Shown here piece by piece: positions 56,218 to 64,000 of a DNA stretch of 64,000 nt; position 1 is the stretch's first letter; each line of letters begins with the position of its first letter. This DNA is from Caloramator sp. E03. Its GTDB lineage: Bacteria; Bacillota; Clostridia; Clostridiales; Caloramatoraceae. Made by a program: the position numbers and the translations under genes. Below the pieces are notes generated by a model. That model did no database searches. It saw nothing but the letters and a program-made list of their open reading frames with translations, and was not told the DNA's origin. The stretch covers positions 372,001-436,000 of the forward strand of contig NZ_CP040093.1 of the NCBI RefSeq assembly GCF_006016075.1. Reading direction: 5' to 3'.

Positions 56218-58834
56218 ATCTACTATACCAATAAAAACTATTAATTAAAGATATTATTCCTGAAAAAGCTAATACAATTATCCATTGTATTATGTTTAAG
56301 GCTTTTGTAGTAAATATTCTTTGCAAAGATGTACTATAGACAACTAATACAAGCATAATCATAGATGATGCAACTGCCAGTACCAGATAAATGTTTTTAA
56401 ATAGTCCAATTCTAAAAACAGAGTGTCTTTCTGATCTACATTCAAATACGTGAAAAAGCTGGGACATAACAAGTGTGCAAAGCGCCACAGTCCTTGATAA
56501 TTCAATGTCTCCTTTAAAATAATATAAGCTCATTGAAAAGGAAGTTATTGTACAAAACCCTATAAGTACCCCTCTTATAAGTATTTTTTTCCATAAGCCT
56601 TCTGAAAAAATACTCTCATTTTTGCTTCTTGGTCTTCTTTCCATAACATCCTGTTCTCCTGCCTCAAGGCTAAGTGCCATTGCTGGAAGGCCATCTGTAG
56701 CAAGGTTTACAAGAAGTATCTGAATAGGAAGTAGTGGAATAGGCAAATTAAGAATAGATGCAAGAAACATGGTAAGAACTTCTCCTATATTACAAGATAA
56801 AAGGTATCTTATAAACTTTCTTATATTGTCATATATTATTCTGCCTTCTTTAACTGCAGCTACAATAGTTGCAAAATTATCATCCATAAGTATCATAGAT
56901 GATGCTTCCTTGGTAACATCTGTCCCTATTATACCCATTGATACTCCAATATCAGCTTCTTTAATAGCAGGGGCATCATTTACTCCGTCTCCAGTCATAG
57001 CAACACACATTCCAACTCTTTTATAAGCCTTTACTATTCTATATTTATGGGAAGGGTTTACCCTGGCAAAAACTCTTACTCTATTAATAATGCTATCAAG
57101 CTTTTTATCGTCCATAGAATCCAATTCATCACCAGTAAGTACAAGCCCATCTTTGTCTAATATTTTTAGCTGCGATGCTATGGCCTTTGCTGTTAACTTA
57201 TGATCACCTGTAATCATAACTGGAGTTATTCCTGCAAGCCTACATTCTATTACTGCGTCAAAAACTTCTTTTCTCGGAGGGTCAATCATGCCAGCAAGCC
57301 CTGTAAATATTAAATTTTTTTCCGAAGTGTCGACGTTTTCTATTTTTTTATAGGCTGATGCAATTACCCTTAATGCCTCTTCAGCCATCTGATTATTATA
57401 TTTATTTATACTTTTTCTAATTTCATCGGTTAATTCCTTAACCTCTCCCCTTACCAAGATGCCTGTACATTTTGGAAGTATGCTCTCTAGTGCTCCTTTT
57501 GCAAACATATACTTTCCTTCACTACTCATACATATTACTGACATCATCTTCCTTTCAGAATCAAAAGGATTTTCTTTAATAACCTTATATTTTTTTAAAA
57601 GGTTTTCCTTTGTTATGCCTACTTTTAAACCCATTATAAGAAGTGCAATCTCTGTAGGATCTCCAGAATATTTTATTTCCCTATTACTAATAGTGATACT
57701 TGCATCACTACACAAACAACAGCACTCAACAAATCTTTTTATATCCCCATCCTTTTCTGCATTAATGCTTCCAAATACTATATTTCCACTACTATCATAG
57801 CCATCTCCAGTGACGCTGTATAGTCTATCAGCTACATATATTTTCTTAACTGTCATCTTGTTTTGAGTTAAAGTTCCGGTTTTATCAGAGCATATTACAT
57901 TAGTACAACCCAATGTTTCAACAGCTGGAAGTTTTCTAACCAGTGCATTTCTTTTCATCATCCTTTGAACTCCAAGGGCTAATGAAACAGTTACAATTGC
58001 GGGAAGCCCCTCTGGTATTGCTGCAACTGCAAGGCTTACCCCTATAAGGAACATTTTATAAGCATCTTCTCCCCTAAAAATCCCTGTTATAGTTACAACA
58101 GCACATATAATCAAACATCCATAAACAAGTATTTCTCCAAGTTTATCAAGCTTCTGCTGAAGAGGAGTTTTTTCAGTTTCTATCTCCTGAAGCATATCTG
58201 CAATTTTTCCCATTTGAGTATCCATTCCTACAGCTATTATCTTTGCTTTTCCTTTACCATGGGTAACATTACAACCCATATATAAAAAATTCTCATTAGA
58301 AGGTTTTTTGCCACCTATTAAAGGCTTTTTCTCAACTGACACAGACTCTCCTGTTAAAATAGATTCATCGCTCCTAATATTACTACCTTCAATAATTATA
58401 CAATCAGCTGGAACTCTGTCTCCTGCTTCAACTTCAATCAAGTCCCCAATAACAACTTCTCTTGCTTTTATTATACTTAACTTCCCATCCCTTATAACTT
58501 TAGCTGTTGGAGCTGCAAGTTCCTTTAATGACTCAAGAGAACGCTCTGTTTTATATTCCTGTATAAATCCAAGAACTGCATCCATAATAACTATTATAAG
58601 TATTGTAATTGAATCAGCAACTTCACCCATAAAGCCAGAAATAGCTGTTGCAGCAAGAAGTACCCATACTATAAAATCGTTAAATTGAGATATAAATATT
58701 TTAATTGGAGAAATCCTTTTTCTTTTAACTATTTCATTATATCCATACCTTGACAATCTTTTTTTTGCTTCTCTCGTTGATAGGCCTGAATTATTATGTA
58801 AATTTTCATTAAATTTTAAATTTATTTTTTCCAA
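56216..58834 (-). CDS. P-type Ca2+-transporting ATPase (PMCA/SERCA-like)
   Basis: This is a type IIA/IIB cation pump of 872 aa, exporting Ca2+ using ATP. It has the phosphorylation motif SDKTGTLTQNKM, TGES, the transmembrane Ca2+-site PEGLP in VAAIPEGLPAIV, and TGDGVNDAPAIKEADIG. The C-terminal helices include NLATDGLPA. It has no C-terminal calmodulin tail, as expected for bacteria. TTG 58834 is eight bases after AAGGAG; the ATG at 58843 abuts that site. It is divergent from the pyrophosphatase. Confidence 0.95.
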   Translation of the reverse strand: MEKINLKFNENLHNNSGLSTREAKKRLSRYGYNEIVKRKRISPIKIFISQFNDFIVWVLLAATAISGFMGEVADSITILIIVIMDAVLGFIQEYKTERSLESLKELAAPTAKVIRDGKLSIIKAREVVIGDLIEVEAGDRVPADCIIIEGSNIRSDESILTGESVSVEKKPLIGGKKPSNENFLYMGCNVTHGKGKAKIIAVGMDTQMGKIADMLQEIETEKTPLQQKLDKLGEILVYGCLIICAVVTITGIFRGEDAYKMFLIGVSLAVAAIPEGLPAIVTVSLALGVQRMMKRNALVRKLPAVETLGCTNVICSDKTGTLTQNKMTVKKIYVADRLYSVTGDGYDSSGNIVFGSINAEKDGDIKRFVECCCLCSDASITISNREIKYSGDPTEIALLIMGLKVGITKENLLKKYKVIKENPFDSERKMMSVICMSSEGKYMFAKGALESILPKCTGILVRGEVKELTDEIRKSINKYNNQMAEEALRVIASAYKKIENVDTSEKNLIFTGLAGMIDPPRKEVFDAVIECRLAGITPVMITGDHKLTAKAIASQLKILDKDGLVLTGDELDSMDDKKLDSIINRVRVFARVNPSHKYRIVKAYKRVGMCVAMTGDGVNDAPAIKEADIGVSMGIIGTDVTKEASSMILMDDNFATIVAAVKEGRIIYDNIRKFIRYLLSCNIGEVLTMFLASILNLPIPLLPIQILLVNLATDGLPAMALSLEAGEQDVMERRPRSKNESIFSEGLWKKILIRGVLIGFCTITSFSMSLYYFKGDIELSRTVALCTLVMSQLFHVFECRSERHSVFRIGLFKNIYLVLAVASSMIMLVLVVYSTSLQRIFTTKALNIIQWIIVLAFSGIISLINSFYWYSR

Positions 58835-58938
58835 AAGCACCATCTCCTTTTTTAACCTATAACTATTTATATTTCAAAAATATATTTAGTATCACTTTTT
58901 ATTTATATTAATTCCAAAATATAGATTATAATGACTTT

Positions 58939-58966
58939 TTGTAATATTTGTTTTTTAAGCTATAAT
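58939..58966 (+). promoter_or_regulatory. Sigma-A promoter of the pyrophosphatase gene
   Basis: TTGTAA (58939-58944), 16-base spacer, TATAAT (58961-58966). Confidence 0.65.
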
Positions 58967-59023
58967 ATTTACTTTTTCAAGGCTTATATATATAATCTTT
59001 TATATACTTACGGAGGTGATTTT

Positions 59024-60658
59024 ATGCAAGACATTATTTATATAACTGGTCATAAAAACCCTGATTCAGATTCAGTATGTTCAGCAATTGCTTATGCTGA
59101 ATTAAAAAGAAAGCTTGGATTTAATGCTACTGCTGCTGTACTTGGTGAATTAAACAGGGAAACTGAATTTATATTAGATTACTTTAAAGTACCAAAGCCC
59201 ATATTATTAAAAACAGTAAAGACTCAGGTATGTGATTTGAATGTTGATAATCCAATACCTGTATCCCCTGATGTATCAATTAAAACTGCCTGGATGTTAA
59301 TGAAGAAAAATAATATTAAAACTCTGTCAGTAGTTGATGATAACGGAAGATTAATAGGTATTGTTACATTATCCGATATTACAAACAAATACATGGATAT
59401 CCTTGAAAATAACATAATATCAACAAGTAAAACACCTCTTAGAAATATTATTGAGACTTTAAATGCGAAACTAATAACAGGAAGCAGTGAAGACTTTAAA
59501 ACAAGCGGCAAAGTAGTCGTTGCTGCCATGGCTCCAGAGCAGATGAAACCTTTTATTGATGTTGGGGATATAGTCATATCTGGCAACAGGAAGGACAGCC
59601 AAAAAGCAGCATTAGAATACGGTGCAAACTGTATAATAGTAACAGGAGATTCTAAAGTTGATGATGAAGTAGTAGAAATAGCCAAAAAGAAAAAATGTAT
59701 TATTATGACAACACCAAACGATACATTTGCAACTGCAAGGCTTATAAATCAGAGTATACCTGTAAAATATATTATGACAACAGAAAATATAATTAGTTTT
59801 GAAACTGATGACTTTGTAGATGAAATAAAAGAAAAAATGCTTCAAACAAGGTATAGAAGCTACCCTGTAGTTGATGAAAATAATAAGATAATAGGATTTG
59901 TTTCAAGATATCATCTAATTTCACAAAACAAAAAGAAAGTAATACTTGTAGATCATAACGAAAAATCACAATCGGTTAATGGAATAGATGAGGCTGATGT
60001 TCTAGAAATAATAGACCATCATAGAGTTGGGGACGTACAGACAGGAAAACCAATATATTTCAGAAATGAACCTGTTGGTAGCACAGCAACAATAGTTGCA
60101 AATATATATTTTGAGAATGGAATAAGGCCTTCTAAAAGTATTGCCGGTCTTTTATGTGCCGCTATAATATCTGACACATTAAATTTTAAATCACCAACCT
60201 GTACCTTTGTAGATAAGCATACTGCTGAAAGACTTGCCGAAATATGCAATATTAACATTGATGAATTTGCAATGAAAATGTTTAAGGCTGGAACATCTCT
60301 TCATGGGAAACTTCCAGAAGAAATTTTCAATCAGGATTTTAAAGAATTTAACTTTGGGAAATATAAAATAGGAATAAGCCAAGTTAATACCATGGACACA
60401 GAAAACATTGCAGACATCAAAAATTCACTAATTGAATATATGGATAAATTATGTAAAGATAAAAACTATAATTTAGTAATAATGATATTAACAGATATAA
60501 TAAAAGAAGGTTCTGAACTTTTATTTGTTGGTGAAAATAAAGAATTGATATCAAAGGCCTTTAATATCCAAATAAGCGGCAACAGTGTCTATCTTCCAAA
60601 TATAGTTTCAAGAAAAAAACAAGTCGTACCGCCTCTTTCTAATGCAGCAATTGAATAA
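59024..60658 (+). CDS. ppaC: Manganese-dependent inorganic pyrophosphatase with CBS and DRTGG domains
   Basis: This is a family II pyrophosphatase (DHH superfamily) that hydrolyses PPi. The 544-aa protein splits its catalytic core around a regulatory insert. The N-terminal metal site is HKNPDSDS (H10, D14, D16), followed by CBS, DRTGG and a second CBS. The core resumes with LVDHNEK, IDHHRVGD and a DHHA2 domain. In characterised relatives, CBS binding of adenine nucleotides (AMP/ADP inhibit, ATP or Ap4A activate) controls activity. ATG 59024 follows GGAGGTGATTTT; a longer frame has no such site. Confidence 0.94.
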   Translation: MQDIIYITGHKNPDSDSVCSAIAYAELKRKLGFNATAAVLGELNRETEFILDYFKVPKPILLKTVKTQVCDLNVDNPIPVSPDVSIKTAWMLMKKNNIKTLSVVDDNGRLIGIVTLSDITNKYMDILENNIISTSKTPLRNIIETLNAKLITGSSEDFKTSGKVVVAAMAPEQMKPFIDVGDIVISGNRKDSQKAALEYGANCIIVTGDSKVDDEVVEIAKKKKCIIMTTPNDTFATARLINQSIPVKYIMTTENIISFETDDFVDEIKEKMLQTRYRSYPVVDENNKIIGFVSRYHLISQNKKKVILVDHNEKSQSVNGIDEADVLEIIDHHRVGDVQTGKPIYFRNEPVGSTATIVANIYFENGIRPSKSIAGLLCAAIISDTLNFKSPTCTFVDKHTAERLAEICNINIDEFAMKMFKAGTSLHGKLPEEIFNQDFKEFNFGKYKIGISQVNTMDTENIADIKNSLIEYMDKLCKDKNYNLVIMILTDIIKEGSELLFVGENKELISKAFNIQISGNSVYLPNIVSRKKQVVPPLSNAAIE

Positions 60659-60665
60659 TAAAACA

Positions 60666-60712
60666 AAAATGCGCTTGCTTACATATTTGCAAAGCGCATT
60701 TTCTAATTCATA
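60666..60712. terminator. Bidirectional terminator, pyrophosphatase / speD
   Basis: AAAATGCGCTT-GC and GCAAAGCGCATTTT pair with one bulge. It lies between convergent genes. Confidence 0.85.
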
Positions 60713-60765
60713 ACTAAATTTCTACTATCACTATCCATAAAATCTCCCCAAAAAAAATTAAAAAA

Positions 60766-61146
60766 TTATAAGTTTGACACTTTTACTGAAACTGGCTGTT
60801 CAAAAATCCCTCGTTTTACTTCAGTTGCAGTTATATGGCTTGCCTTTAACCTTTCTGTAAGATAATTACATGCATCCCAAGGATTAATTTTATCTCCACA
60901 AGTAAATACATCAACAGCGGCATAACCAAGCTCTGGCCAGGTGTGTATTGTAAGGTGTGACTCTGAAATAACTACAACACCACTTACACCCATTGGACTA
61001 AACTTATGAAAAGCAACCTCTCTAATCTCTGCTCCTGATGAAAGCGCTGAATCGACCATAATTTTTTCAATTAGTTCTCTATCATTTAGTATTTCTGAAT
61101 CACATCCATAAATTTCTGCAAGAATATGACGACCCAATGCGTTCAT
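60766..61146 (-). CDS. speD: S-adenosylmethionine decarboxylase proenzyme
   Basis: SpeD makes decarboxylated SAM, the aminopropyl donor for spermidine. It self-cleaves to create a pyruvoyl cofactor. With ATG 61146 the protein is 126 aa, the cleavage site is Glu62-Ser63, and His68 and Cys83 fall at the same numbers as in Thermotoga maritima AdoMetDC. This supports this start over TTG 61158, which abuts GGGAGG. No spermidine synthase gene is adjacent. Confidence 0.96.
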   Translation of the reverse strand: MNALGRHILAEIYGCDSEILNDRELIEKIMVDSALSSGAEIREVAFHKFSPMGVSGVVVISESHLTIHTWPELGYAAVDVFTCGDKINPWDACNYLTERLKASHITATEVKRGIFEQPVSVKVSNL

Positions 61147-61201
61147 TCTAATTCTCAACCTCCCTTAAAAAACATTAATATAGATTTAACACATCAAATA
61201 A

Positions 61202-61229
61202 ATTGTATCAAATTTGCTCAAAATGTCAA
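61202..61229 (-). promoter_or_regulatory. Sigma-A promoter of speD
   Basis: Minus strand: TTGACA (61224-61229), 16 bases, TACAAT (61202-61207). The leader is about 50 bases. Confidence 0.75.
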
Positions 61230-61377
61230 GTAAATTTATTAAAATCCATAAAAAAATTAAATTAGAAATAAAACTTATCATTTTTTCTTAGAATATCTTC
61301 ATCTTTTATATCAATATTATACTCATTTTAATTTATTATATGCCAGCATTCATAAATTAGCCTTAATTTTTATAACA

Positions 61378-61418
61378 AAATTTATACCTTTAGGTAAAAT
61401 TCCTAAAGGTATAAATTT
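61378..61418 (-). terminator. Terminator after ispH-rpsA
   Basis: A 17-bp near-perfect stem, AAATTTATACCTTTAGG and its complement, starts just past the stop. A TTTTG run follows on the minus strand. Confidence 0.8.
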
Positions 61419-61421
61419 CTA

Positions 61422-63386
61422 TTATTCAACATCTTTTAACGATAAACTTACTCTTTTTGAAGCAGTATCAATATTAATTATTTTAGCTTTTACAATCTGT
61501 CCTATTTTAACTACTTCTTGAGGCTTGTTTATTCTCTTTTCTGAAAGTTTTGATATGTGTATCAAGCCATCAACCCCTGGAATTATTTCTGCAAATGCTC
61601 CGAATTCAGCAAATCTTAATACTTTTACATCAACTATATCATCAACCTTGTACTTTTCAATAAATTCCTCCCATGGCTCTTTACCAGCTCTTTTGATACT
61701 TCCTGTAATCTTCTTATCCTCTCTATTTACTTTAATTACAATAAATTCAACAATATCTTTTTCATTTAACACTTCCTTTGGAGTTTTAATTCTCTTCCAT
61801 GAAATTTCTGAAATTGGTATGAAAACATCTACATCTCCAACGCTAACAAAGACACCAGATTCAATCATAGACTTTACTGTACCCTTTAATGCTTGTCCTT
61901 CTTTTATATTTTCAAAAAATTCTTTTACTCTCTTGTCTTTCTCCTGCTTTATTATATCCTTTCTTGATACAACAATCTCAACATCATTCTTTTTCTCTTT
62001 TATATCAATTATCTTAACTTTAAGCTTCTTTCCAAGGTATTCCTTAATATCCTCATCCTTTGATAATCCGACCTGTGAAACTGGCATAAAGGCTTTAACA
62101 TCTCCATACTGACACTCAAGGCCGCCCTTGTTTTCCTTAGTTACTATAACATCAATATAATCTTCTTTTTCCTTATATTCATAAAGCTTATTTATAAACT
62201 CATCTTTTTCTAGAGCTTTCCTGCTTACTAATACATTTCCTTCTCCATCATTTAGCTTAATTACTTGTAAATCATAAACATCTCCAACTTTAAATTTCTC
62301 TTTGAGGTTAACAGGAAAGTTTGATGCTTCTTCAATTGGAAGTATTGCATCGGATTTATAACCAATATCAAAGAATACTTCCTTATCATTTACAAGAAGC
62401 ACTGTTCCTTTAACTATACTATCTTCATAAACTTCGTTATATCCTATAAAATATGCATCCATTTCAGAATTTTCATTTGCAATTATATTTTCCTTTTCCA
62501 CTGTTTTATTCTCCTTTTTAACTTTAATATTTTGCTCGTTATTTATTTTGCTTATACTATTTAATTTATCTACGACTTCTTTTATTACATAATCTGGAGT
62601 TGAAGCTCCTGCCGTTATCCCTATGCTGCTTGCATTCTTTATAGAGTTAAAATCTATTTCATCTACACTTTCAACAAATAACGTCAAAGGACAGTTCTCA
62701 CTGCATATTTCATATAGTTTCCTTGTATTTGAGCTTTCCTTTCCACCGACTACAATCATTACATCAACTTTTTTTGAAAGTTCTTTTGCTTCCGTCTGCC
62801 TTATTTGTGTAGCATTACATATAGTATTGAAAATCAGCATCTCCTTTGAAATGCCAATAAGATTGCATATTATGTTTCGCCACTTTTCTTCATTGAAAGT
62901 CGTTTGAGCTACAATACATACTTTTTCTATATTCTTCGGAAGGTTATTAACATCTTCTACAGTATTTATAATAATTGCACTGTTATCACACCAGCCATTA
63001 ACTCCTTTTATTTCAGGATGCTCTCTATCTCCTATTATAATAATTTTATATCCTAAACTATATTTTTCTTGAACAATCTTATGTATATTCTTAACGTAAG
63101 GGCAAGTAGCATCAACTATAATTGCATTTTTGGCTATAAGGCTATCATAATCTTGCTTTGAGATACCGTGCGATCTTATTATAATCTTTTGTGAATCTTC
63201 GATTTTTGAAATATCCTCAATTAAGTCTATCCCTTTTGATTTTAAATCCTCAATTACCTGCCTGTTATGTATAATAGGCCCTAATGTAGCAGCTTTTTCT
63301 CCTTTTTCAGCTACTTCCTGTGCTTTTTGAACAGCATTTTGAACGCCAAAACAAAAACCAGCACTTTTAGCAATGAATATTTGCAT
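61422..63386 (-). CDS. ispH: Fused HMBPP reductase (IspH) / ribosomal protein S1-like protein
   Basis: The N-terminal IspH (residues 1 to about 282) is the last enzyme of the MEP isoprenoid pathway. Its three cluster cysteines are Cys12 in SAGFCFGVQNAV, one in DATCPYV and one in ICNAT. A linker of about 30 charged residues leads to four S1 RNA-binding domains (about 316-390, 405-472, 490-562, 575-654). The fusion is described in Clostridia, but the purpose of joining isoprenoid synthesis to translation is not known. The two modules are in one uninterrupted frame. Confidence 0.96.
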   Translation of the reverse strand: MQIFIAKSAGFCFGVQNAVQKAQEVAEKGEKAATLGPIIHNRQVIEDLKSKGIDLIEDISKIEDSQKIIIRSHGISKQDYDSLIAKNAIIVDATCPYVKNIHKIVQEKYSLGYKIIIIGDREHPEIKGVNGWCDNSAIIINTVEDVNNLPKNIEKVCIVAQTTFNEEKWRNIICNLIGISKEMLIFNTICNATQIRQTEAKELSKKVDVMIVVGGKESSNTRKLYEICSENCPLTLFVESVDEIDFNSIKNASSIGITAGASTPDYVIKEVVDKLNSISKINNEQNIKVKKENKTVEKENIIANENSEMDAYFIGYNEVYEDSIVKGTVLLVNDKEVFFDIGYKSDAILPIEEASNFPVNLKEKFKVGDVYDLQVIKLNDGEGNVLVSRKALEKDEFINKLYEYKEKEDYIDVIVTKENKGGLECQYGDVKAFMPVSQVGLSKDEDIKEYLGKKLKVKIIDIKEKKNDVEIVVSRKDIIKQEKDKRVKEFFENIKEGQALKGTVKSMIESGVFVSVGDVDVFIPISEISWKRIKTPKEVLNEKDIVEFIVIKVNREDKKITGSIKRAGKEPWEEFIEKYKVDDIVDVKVLRFAEFGAFAEIIPGVDGLIHISKLSEKRINKPQEVVKIGQIVKAKIINIDTASKRVSLSLKDVE

Positions 63387-63469
63387 ATTAATCCCCCTTA
63401 AAACTATCTAATCTATTACTATCCGTAAAATCTAACTTATTAATTTAGTTTTACGTTAGTATCTCATAT

Positions 63470-64000
63470 TTATAATTGATGAAAAATTGGTTTCATTTTT
63501 TCAAAAGTACAAAATTCTTTAAAACCTATTTTTTTCAATTCATCTTTCACAATCTGAATATTGTGTCCAATATCTTCATCTTTATGAGCATCTGATCCAA
63601 TCGTAATAATTCTTCCTCCTAAATCTTTATATAACTTTAAAATATATTTAGAAGGTGTTAAATCAGCTAATTTATATCTGAAACTTGATGTATTTACTTC
63701 AATACCCTTTTCATGTTCAATTACATGTTTCAATATCTCAATTATTAATTCTTTTACGTTTTCATCAGGGTACTCTCCAAATTTATCATATCTTTTTATC
63801 ATATCCAAATGCCCCAATACACTATATTCATCATATTTCTTTATTACTTTTAATATTTCTTCATAATATCTTTCATTATATTCTTGTTGAGTTTTTCCTT
63901 CTTGGAATTCATAAGTCCAAAATTCTTTATTGTCTACTTGATGGCAAGAAAGAATAACAAAATCAAAGTTATATTTATCAAAATCTTCTTTGAATTTTTC
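63470..64000 (-). CDS. PHP-domain phosphatase (HisJ-like histidinol-phosphatase family), 5' end outside window
   Basis: The last 176 residues of a PHP-domain metal-dependent phosphoesterase are visible; the frame continues open past 64000, so the start is off the window. Motifs SCHQVDNKEFW, VLGHLDMIKRYDKFG, IEVNTSSFRYK and ITIGSDAHKDEDIG supply metal ligands and match HisJ/histidinol-phosphatase-like proteins. Without his operon genes nearby, the substrate may not be histidinol phosphate. Confidence 0.88.
   Translation of the reverse strand, partial: EKFKEDFDKYNFDFVILSCHQVDNKEFWTYEFQEGKTQQEYNERYYEEILKVIKKYDEYSVLGHLDMIKRYDKFGEYPDENVKELIIEILKHVIEHEKGIEVNTSSFRYKLADLTPSKYILKLYKDLGGRIITIGSDAHKDEDIGHNIQIVKDELKKIGFKEFCTFEKMKPIFHQL

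Noticed and set aside
63427-63456. Hairpin GTAAAA-CTAA / TTAG-TTTTAC between ispH and the PHP gene as a terminator
   Set aside because: The stem is interrupted, AT-only and without a T-run.
1-64000. CRISPR arrays, tRNA and rRNA genes, prophage or conjugative elements
   Set aside because: I looked for regularly spaced repeats, tRNA-like cloverleaf regions and phage or conjugation genes and saw none.

Overview
The window reads as chromosomal core of an anaerobic, endospore-forming, low-GC member of the Clostridia. The reasons are AT-rich DNA, strong GGAGG-type ribosome sites, the sporulation genes spoIVA, sigG, sigE, spoIIGA and spoVD, oxygen-sensitive class III ribonucleotide reductase, a MurE with the meso-DAP motif, and an IspH-S1 fusion of clostridial type. 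A Caloramator-like or related Clostridiaceae genome would fit, but genus is a guess. Most genes lie on the minus strand; the plus-strand exceptions are two short ORFs, a patatin, ychF, one unknown gene and an inorganic pyrophosphatase.

Region 1 (1-13.5 kb, read from right to left): ylmC-like gene, nrdR-nrdD-nrdG under a promoter with two NrdR boxes, pgeF, an OmpR-type two-component pair, a DUF512 radical-SAM-like protein, der, gpsA and spoIVA. A patatin gene lies opposite. An unexplained 99-base inverted-repeat element sits between the histidine kinase and the DUF512 gene.

Region 2 (13.5-30.3 kb): a division and cell wall (dcw) cluster continuous with early sporulation genes: mraZ-rsmH-ftsL-spoVD-murE-mraY-ftsW/spoVE-murG-divIB-DUF881-sbp-DUF881-ftsA-ftsZ-spoIIGA-sigE-sigG. 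murF and murD are absent from their usual places. MraZ-type 10-bp repeats precede mraZ, a forespore-type promoter precedes sigG, and a long-spacer promoter precedes spoIIGA.

Region 3 (30.5-44.9 kb): ychF, asnB, then a type I restriction-modification locus (hsdM-hsdS-Rpn nuclease-hsdR-YgjP metallopeptidase), a Lon-family ATP-dependent protease and deoC.

Region 4 (45-55.4 kb): a short ORF behind a mother-cell-type promoter, then one long minus-strand operon. The operon carries hypF-hypC-hypD-hypE-(42-aa ORF)-hypA-hypB and runs directly into eight small membrane genes that match the Mrp/Mbh-type cation/proton antiporter module in order. No hydrogenase structural subunit is in the window. This is the most interesting stretch: NiFe-hydrogenase maturation joined to an ion-pump module, with an undescribed small ORF coupled to hypA.

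Region 5 (55.4-64 kb): an unknown 137-aa protein, a P-type Ca2+ ATPase, a CBS/DRTGG-regulated manganese pyrophosphatase, speD, ispH-rpsA fusion and the 3' part of a PHP-family phosphatase cut by the window edge.

Start codons were chosen from Shine-Dalgarno spacing; several differ from the longest open frame, and many are GTG or TTG.
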